Assembly: GCA_910585735.1 (NCBI GenBank) | Contig: CAJUEU010000057.1 | Span: 1-7,854, forward strand | DNA from: an uncultured Oscillospiraceae bacterium | Lineage (GTDB): Bacteria; Bacillota; Clostridia; Oscillospirales; Oscillospiraceae | Length of the DNA stretch: 7,854 nucleotides | Reading direction: 5' to 3' | Part shown: piece after piece, positions 4,313 through 7,854 of the stretch | Position numbering within the stretch: the stretch's first letter is position 1 | Layout: each line of letters starts with the position of its first letter | Notes under the pieces: generated by a model | Seen by the model: the letters and a program-made list of their open reading frames with translations, nothing else | Database searches by the model: none | Told to the model about the DNA's origin: nothing | Made by a program: the position numbers and the translations under genes

Positions 4313-6610
4313 TTATTTTACGCTCTGGGCATATTGCGCGGCATCCTGTCCGGCGGTCTTGCCGGAGACAAAGCTCCAGGAATGGGCCACACCGCCGTAA
4401 TCAATATAGCCGGTCTCCTTGGTGAACAGGACGCCCATGGAGTTGGTGCCACAGGCATACAGGCCGGGGATCACGTTGCCGTTGGTATCCAGGACCTGGA
4501 TCTTGTCGTTTACATCCAGAGCACCGTTGGTAGAATAGCAGTGTGCGGCGACTTTGATGGCGTAGTAGTGGGCGCTGTCCTCGTGCAGGGGGAGGAGCAG
4601 GCTGGGATCCTTTCCGAACTCCTTGTCCTCTCCGGCAGCGCAGGCCGCATTGTAGGTCTTGCAGGTGTCGGCCAAAGAGCTCATTCCCAGCATTTGCCCC
4701 AAGGCGTCAATGCTGTCGGCCCGGAAGAGAGTGCCCAATTCAATGGCCCCTTCGATCACCACATCCAAATCGGAGATGGGTTCGCCTGCGGCAAGCACAT
4801 AGGAGGTATCGGTGTTGGGATAGACTTCGGGATCGGTGAAGTCCTGAGAATTCATCATGAAGTAGACCGAATCCAGTCCCTCGTTTTTCACATGGTCCAT
4901 GTACTCCTGGTCTACGATAGTGTAGTAGTATTGGCTGCCGGCTTTCCAGTAGGTTTCGGCAGGCGTGAAGCCGCTTCCCTCGTTGGTAAAGCGTTTTCCG
5001 TCCTCGTTCACACAGAGCAGATCGGCGTTGTTGGCCATAGAGGACAAGACCTTATTGTGAGACGGCACAACGTTGTCCAGACGCAGGGTGGCCGCAGTAC
5101 GCCCGGTGTGGGCCATACCGGCGCTGTCCATGCTGTAGGTCCCGGCGCCCAGATCATTTATGGCGGAAAGGAGCATGACACCATCATTCTGGTACATACC
5201 ATGAAGCTTGATGGGATAGCCGAACATTTCCTCACACAGCTTGGCGTTGCCGCCGAAGCCGCCGGTGCAGAGGATAACGGCGGGGGCGTGGATCTCGTAT
5301 ACCGTACCGTCATAGCTCTGGGCCCGGACCCCGGAAACCGCGCCCGAGGCATCCTTCAAAATGTCGGTGCCTTTCAGCTCCAGCATATACTGGTTCTTCT
5401 CGTGAAGCGTGTTGGCCTTTTCCAGTGCCTGCTGATACATCTGCAAGGGTGTGCGCTCAATGGGCAGATAGACCGACCAGACAGGCAGATCCGGATACAT
5501 AAAGGGGAAGGGCGCGGAGAATGTAAAGCCGTAATTCTCCACCAGCCAATCCACAGCATCACCGGACTGACCTACGATCAGCTCCACGCAGGAACGCTTG
5601 GCCCCATTATCGGTCTCGGACATCCACAGATCAACAAAGCTGCTTTCATCCACAGGAATAACCTCTTCCCCCATTGCGGTGGGGAAGGTGGGATTCACAT
5701 CCATCGGGCCACTGGTCAGAACCGAGGTCCCGCCCACCTTAGCGGCGGAATCCAGTCCAAAGACAGCGGCACCGCTCTCGGCTGCGGAGAGATATGCGGC
5801 CAGGCCGGAGGCACCAAGGCCGACTACGATCACATCGTAGCCATCCAAGGTGACCGTGTTGGTCTTTTTCTCTACAGGGGCATACCAATCGGTCAAATCA
5901 CCGCCGGCGGCTTCAATAGCCTCCGCCACAGCAGTTTTAATACCGTTGGAGGAAAGGGTGGCGCCGGTGATGGAATCCACTGCCAGGCTCTGGGCATCAA
6001 TGATACGGGGGATCAGATTGTCAATAGCGGACTGGAGGATGGCGTCATCATACTCGGAGTACTCACCGCCCCGGTCGGTGACTTCGATAGCCTGGATGGC
6101 TCCGCCCTGAAGGGTGACATCCACCACGAAGGGCATGATGTAGTTATTTCCATAAACGGTCCGGGAGTACACGCCGTCCGCAAGTGTCCCTCCCTGAACT
6201 GTACCCATGGCCTGGGCCAGAGCAGAAGAGAATGCGTCCCTCACTGCTTTTGAGGTAACCGACGCACCGGTAACGCTGTCCACCATATCTCCGGAGAGGG
6301 TGGACAGCTCCCGCCCCGCAAAGCCGGGGAAAGTTTCGGCGTTAAAGCCCTTGATGGCGGCGCCTCCCAGGTGGGCGGTTTCCTGCTCACCGACGGCAGA
6401 GACAGAGAGCAACTTTCCGTCCTGGGTCTCGATGGTAACGGTAACACTGCCGCCAAAGCCTTGGGTGGTGACGGAGTAAGACAGAACCTCCGACGACTGC
6501 ACCGACTCCGATGGATCCGATACATCAGGCTGGGGGGGCTCCTTTGGCTGACAGCCTGCAATGCTGAATGTCAGCACCAGAGCAAGGATAAGGGCCAGAT
6601 ACTTTTTCAT
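4313..6610 (-). CDS. Lipoprotein FAD-dependent reductase with two FMN-binding domains (fumarate-reductase-like)
   Basis: A 765-residue flavoprotein, probably extracytosolic. Residues 1-20 are a lipoprotein signal (Lys-Lys, hydrophobic core, lipobox SIAG|C20). Two FMN_bind domains follow, about 44-136 and 146-238. Each ends in a Dxx[ST]GA[ST] motif where ApbE can attach FMN covalently: DSVTGAS with Ser117 and DSITGAT with Thr218. An FAD_binding_2 domain runs from about 258 to 756, with the dinucleotide motif GLGASG at 264-269, VGGTSVLTSG at 292-301, GKRFTNE at 538-544 and IPGLYACG at 714-721. Relatives reduce fumarate, urocanate or other unsaturated acceptors during anaerobic respiration. By eye, the two hallmark arginines of that family are absent (Phe548 and Asp737 occupy those places), so fumarate is unlikely and the substrate is unknown. 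AAGGAG (6623-6618) precedes the ATG by 7 nt. It lies 21 nt downstream of the MerR gene, in an apparent operon. No ApbE or membrane electron donor is in the window. Confidence 0.88.
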   Translation of the reverse strand: MKKYLALILALVLTFSIAGCQPKEPPQPDVSDPSESVQSSEVLSYSVTTQGFGGSVTVTIETQDGKLLSVSAVGEQETAHLGGAAIKGFNAETFPGFAGRELSTLSGDMVDSVTGASVTSKAVRDAFSSALAQAMGTVQGGTLADGVYSRTVYGNNYIMPFVVDVTLQGGAIQAIEVTDRGGEYSEYDDAILQSAIDNLIPRIIDAQSLAVDSITGATLSSNGIKTAVAEAIEAAGGDLTDWYAPVEKKTNTVTLDGYDVIVVGLGASGLAAYLSAAESGAAVFGLDSAAKVGGTSVLTSGPMDVNPTFPTAMGEEVIPVDESSFVDLWMSETDNGAKRSCVELIVGQSGDAVDWLVENYGFTFSAPFPFMYPDLPVWSVYLPIERTPLQMYQQALEKANTLHEKNQYMLELKGTDILKDASGAVSGVRAQSYDGTVYEIHAPAVILCTGGFGGNAKLCEEMFGYPIKLHGMYQNDGVMLLSAINDLGAGTYSMDSAGMAHTGRTAATLRLDNVVPSHNKVLSSMANNADLLCVNEDGKRFTNEGSGFTPAETYWKAGSQYYYTIVDQEYMDHVKNEGLDSVYFMMNSQDFTDPEVYPNTDTSYVLAAGEPISDLDVVIEGAIELGTLFRADSIDALGQMLGMSSLADTCKTYNAACAAGEDKEFGKDPSLLLPLHEDSAHYYAIKVAAHCYSTNGALDVNDKIQVLDTNGNVIPGLYACGTNSMGVLFTKETGYIDYGGVAHSWSFVSGKTAGQDAAQYAQSVK

Positions 6611-6631
6611 TTTGATTCTCCTTTTTCCTGT

Positions 6632-7462
6632 TTATGAGGGCTTTTTCCGGATGGGAAACAGAACTTCCATATGTGATCTTAAAATCTGAACGGACTCAGG
6701 AAGGATGCGGATAACAGGATCGCCAATCAACTCATAGCCCTGTTCCAGGAGTTGGTCCCGCACCTGCCGGAGACGGCTTGGCCAGGGTTTGTCATGCTCT
6801 ATAACACTGACAAATCGGCAGACTGTATCAAAATGGATCTTTCGGTCAGGGTTGGCAAAAAGGCCGGGATCATCCAACAAGGGAATATATTGCTCATCAA
6901 TCATAACCCCGTAAAGGTCCTGTTCCTCTACGCAATCCAAAAAGGCGGACTGGCCATCGGGAAGGACAACAAAAAAGGCCAGCGGTAATGCGGAAGTAAG
7001 GGCACGGATCACTGGTTGCCGCTCCTTATCATTGATGGCCTGCTCATTATAGAACTGGGAATAAAAATAAAAGGTTTTGTCCACAGTTTCAATGCAGAGG
7101 AAATCCGGCGCCGACAGGATCCGCTTGGAAAGCTCCTTGTACTCGTTGAGCACCTTGCGCTCGCAATGTAACCGGGTAATCAGACGGTCGATCTCTCCGA
7201 TGCGCACATCCAAAAGCGGAGCAAATTCGGAAGACGCAATAGAGCTGGAGGGTTCCAGCGTCTGTTCATAGGAGAGGCCGCAGGCACGGAGCAAACGAAA
7301 ACGTGTCATGAGGGGAGAGCAATCAATGCTGTAGTAACGGTAGCCGTTTGCCGGGTCCCGATGGGGCACCAGAATTCCCCTGTCTTCAAAATACCGGAGC
7401 GCATCGGGAGACACCCCCATCAGCTGAGCAAATTCCCCGATCTTAAAATATGGTCCATCCAT
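6632..7462 (-). CDS. MerR-family regulator with C-terminal effector-binding domain (BmrR-like)
   Basis: A 276-residue protein with BmrR-like architecture and length. It has an N-terminal MerR winged helix-turn-helix (about 5-72: FKIGEFAQLMGVSPDALRYF, DRGIL, NGYRYYS, LRACGLSYEQTLE), then a dimerising coiled coil (about 82-118). A C-terminal GyrI-like small-molecule domain covers about 120-273. The last strand, MEVLFPIRKK, carries Glu266 in the position where BmrR has E-L-I-I-P-I, which includes a buried ligand-contacting glutamate (alignment by eye). The open frame extends to 7756, but AAGGAGG (7476-7470) sits 7 nt before the ATG at 7462, where the MerR domain begins. It is first in an operon with the flavin reductase and lies behind a promoter with 19-bp spacing, so it likely activates itself and the reductase when its ligand binds. 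Parts of the gene are visibly more AT-rich than the neighbours. Confidence 0.9.
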   Translation of the reverse strand: MDGPYFKIGEFAQLMGVSPDALRYFEDRGILVPHRDPANGYRYYSIDCSPLMTRFRLLRACGLSYEQTLEPSSSIASSEFAPLLDVRIGEIDRLITRLHCERKVLNEYKELSKRILSAPDFLCIETVDKTFYFYSQFYNEQAINDKERQPVIRALTSALPLAFFVVLPDGQSAFLDCVEEQDLYGVMIDEQYIPLLDDPGLFANPDRKIHFDTVCRFVSVIEHDKPWPSRLRQVRDQLLEQGYELIGDPVIRILPESVQILRSHMEVLFPIRKKPS

Positions 7463-7481
7463 GAAAAAACCTCCTTGTGCT

Positions 7482-7512
7482 ATCATAAAAGATTGGTGCG
7501 CTCCAAAGTCAA
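7482..7512 (-). promoter_or_regulatory. MerR-type promoter and operator of the MerR-reductase operon
   Basis: On the minus strand TTGACT (7512-7507) and TATGAT (7487-7482) are separated by 19 bp, the over-long spacing typical of promoters activated by MerR-family proteins through DNA distortion. Inside the spacer, TTGGAGCGCACCAA (7506-7493) is a 14-bp palindrome with one mismatched pair, nearly centred between the two boxes. The start site would fall about 12 nt before the merR ribosome binding site. Confidence 0.8.
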
Positions 7513-7530
7513 GTAAAATTTCAACCCGAT

Positions 7531-7565
7531 AAAAAGGACCGATGCCCCTCGGAGCATCGGTCCTT
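7531..7565 (-). terminator. Intrinsic terminator of prfC
   Basis: A 12-bp perfect stem (AAGGACCGATGC 7534-7545 with 7554-7565, 8-nt loop) is followed on the minus strand by TTTTT. It begins 7 nt after the prfC stop and separates it from the MerR promoter. Confidence 0.9.
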
Positions 7566-7572
7566 ACCATTT

Positions 7573-7854
7573 TTACTCCCCTTGCCCGAATTGGGAGAGC
7601 GTCAGCTGGGGATTCCGCTCCCCGGTCCAGTTCACCGCCCACTTGGAGCCGAACAGGAGGAGCTGCCGGCCCTTGAAGTCCTCCACCAGCTTGGTGTCGG
7701 TGCCCAGCACCAGGTCCTCCTCTTTGGCGGGCTCGCCGTCGGAAGTCTCGATCCAACGGAGATACTCGTAGGGCAGGCCCTCCATGTAGAGATCCACCCC
7801 GTACTCGTTTTTCAGCCGGTACTCCAGCACATCGAACTGGAGGGTGCCCACCAC
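7573..7854 (-). CDS. prfC: Peptide chain release factor 3, C-terminal part (partial)
   Basis: The last 93 residues of a protein whose 5' part lies beyond the window's right edge. It reads VVGTLQFDVLEYRLKNEYGV, then a tail with LLLFGSKWAVNWTGERNP and LTLSQFG. The V-G-x-LQF-[ED]-V-x-x-x-RL-x-x-EYGV signature is characteristic of domain III of release factor 3. RF3 is a GTPase that removes RF1/RF2 from the ribosome after termination. The GTPase domain is outside the window and cannot be checked. The stop codon TAA at 7573-7575 is followed at once by a strong terminator, so it is transcribed separately from the MerR-reductase operon downstream. Confidence 0.88.
   Translation of the reverse strand: MVGTLQFDVLEYRLKNEYGVDLYMEGLPYEYLRWIETSDGEPAKEEDLVLGTDTKLVEDFKGRQLLLFGSKWAVNWTGERNPQLTLSQFGQGE

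Noticed and set aside
4127..6253. A 708-codon open frame on the plus strand, antisense to the flavin reductase.
   Set aside because: No ribosome binding site and no recognisable domain. It mirrors a well-supported gene, and GC-rich codon bias commonly leaves the antisense frame open. The opposite strand has signal peptide, motifs, start signal and terminator.
4313..7512. The MerR-reductase cassette as a transposon or integrated element.
   Set aside because: No transposase, integrase, terminal inverted repeats or flanking direct repeats could be seen.
7463..7756. Extension of the MerR protein by 98 residues to 7756.
   Set aside because: It would overlap prfC, a terminator and the promoter. 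The MerR domain and AAGGAGG match the start at 7462.

Overview
The window looks like chromosomal DNA from a GC-rich Bacillota/Clostridia gut anaerobe, most likely an Oscillospiraceae relative (Flavonifractor/Lawsonibacter type). This placement is inferred from strong AGGAGG-type ribosome binding sites, short intergenic gaps, GC-rich hairpin-plus-T terminators, a MerR gene paired with a flavoprotein reductase, and housekeeping genes (rpsT, prfC) at both edges. It was not confirmed by any database search. I saw no tRNA, rRNA, CRISPR array, transposase or integrase.

Layout, left to right. The last 21 codons of rpsT (ribosomal protein S20) are followed by a tandem-hairpin terminator. Next comes a roughly 105-nt stretch (128-232) made almost entirely of back-to-back stem-loops. 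It leads into a tight plus-strand gene run: a six-helix YihY/BrkB-family membrane protein, an M42 metallo-aminopeptidase and a PHP-domain histidinol-phosphatase-like phosphoesterase. These are separated by 19-20 nt and closed by a strong terminator shared with the convergent gene.

From 3093 on, everything is on the minus strand. An XRE-type regulator fused to about eight membrane helices has a near-consensus promoter (TTGACA, 17 bp, TAGGAT). An inverted repeat lies across that promoter, suggesting autoregulation. Beyond it is an apparent two-gene operon: a BmrR-like MerR regulator (6632-7462), then 21 nt later a 765-residue lipoprotein flavin reductase (4313-6610). The reductase has two FMN-binding domains, each with a likely ApbE flavinylation motif, and a fumarate-reductase-type FAD domain. 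The operon promoter has the 19-bp spacer typical of MerR-activated promoters and a palindrome within the spacer. The window ends inside the 3' end of prfC (release factor 3).

The most interesting unit is the MerR-reductase cassette. It looks like a self-contained sensor plus cell-surface, anaerobic-respiration type reductase. By eye alignment, the reductase lacks the two arginines that fumarate and urocanate reductases use for carboxylate binding and proton delivery, so its electron acceptor is probably different and unknown. The second most interesting item is the hairpin array, in which two hairpins share a core and differ by compensatory base-pair changes.
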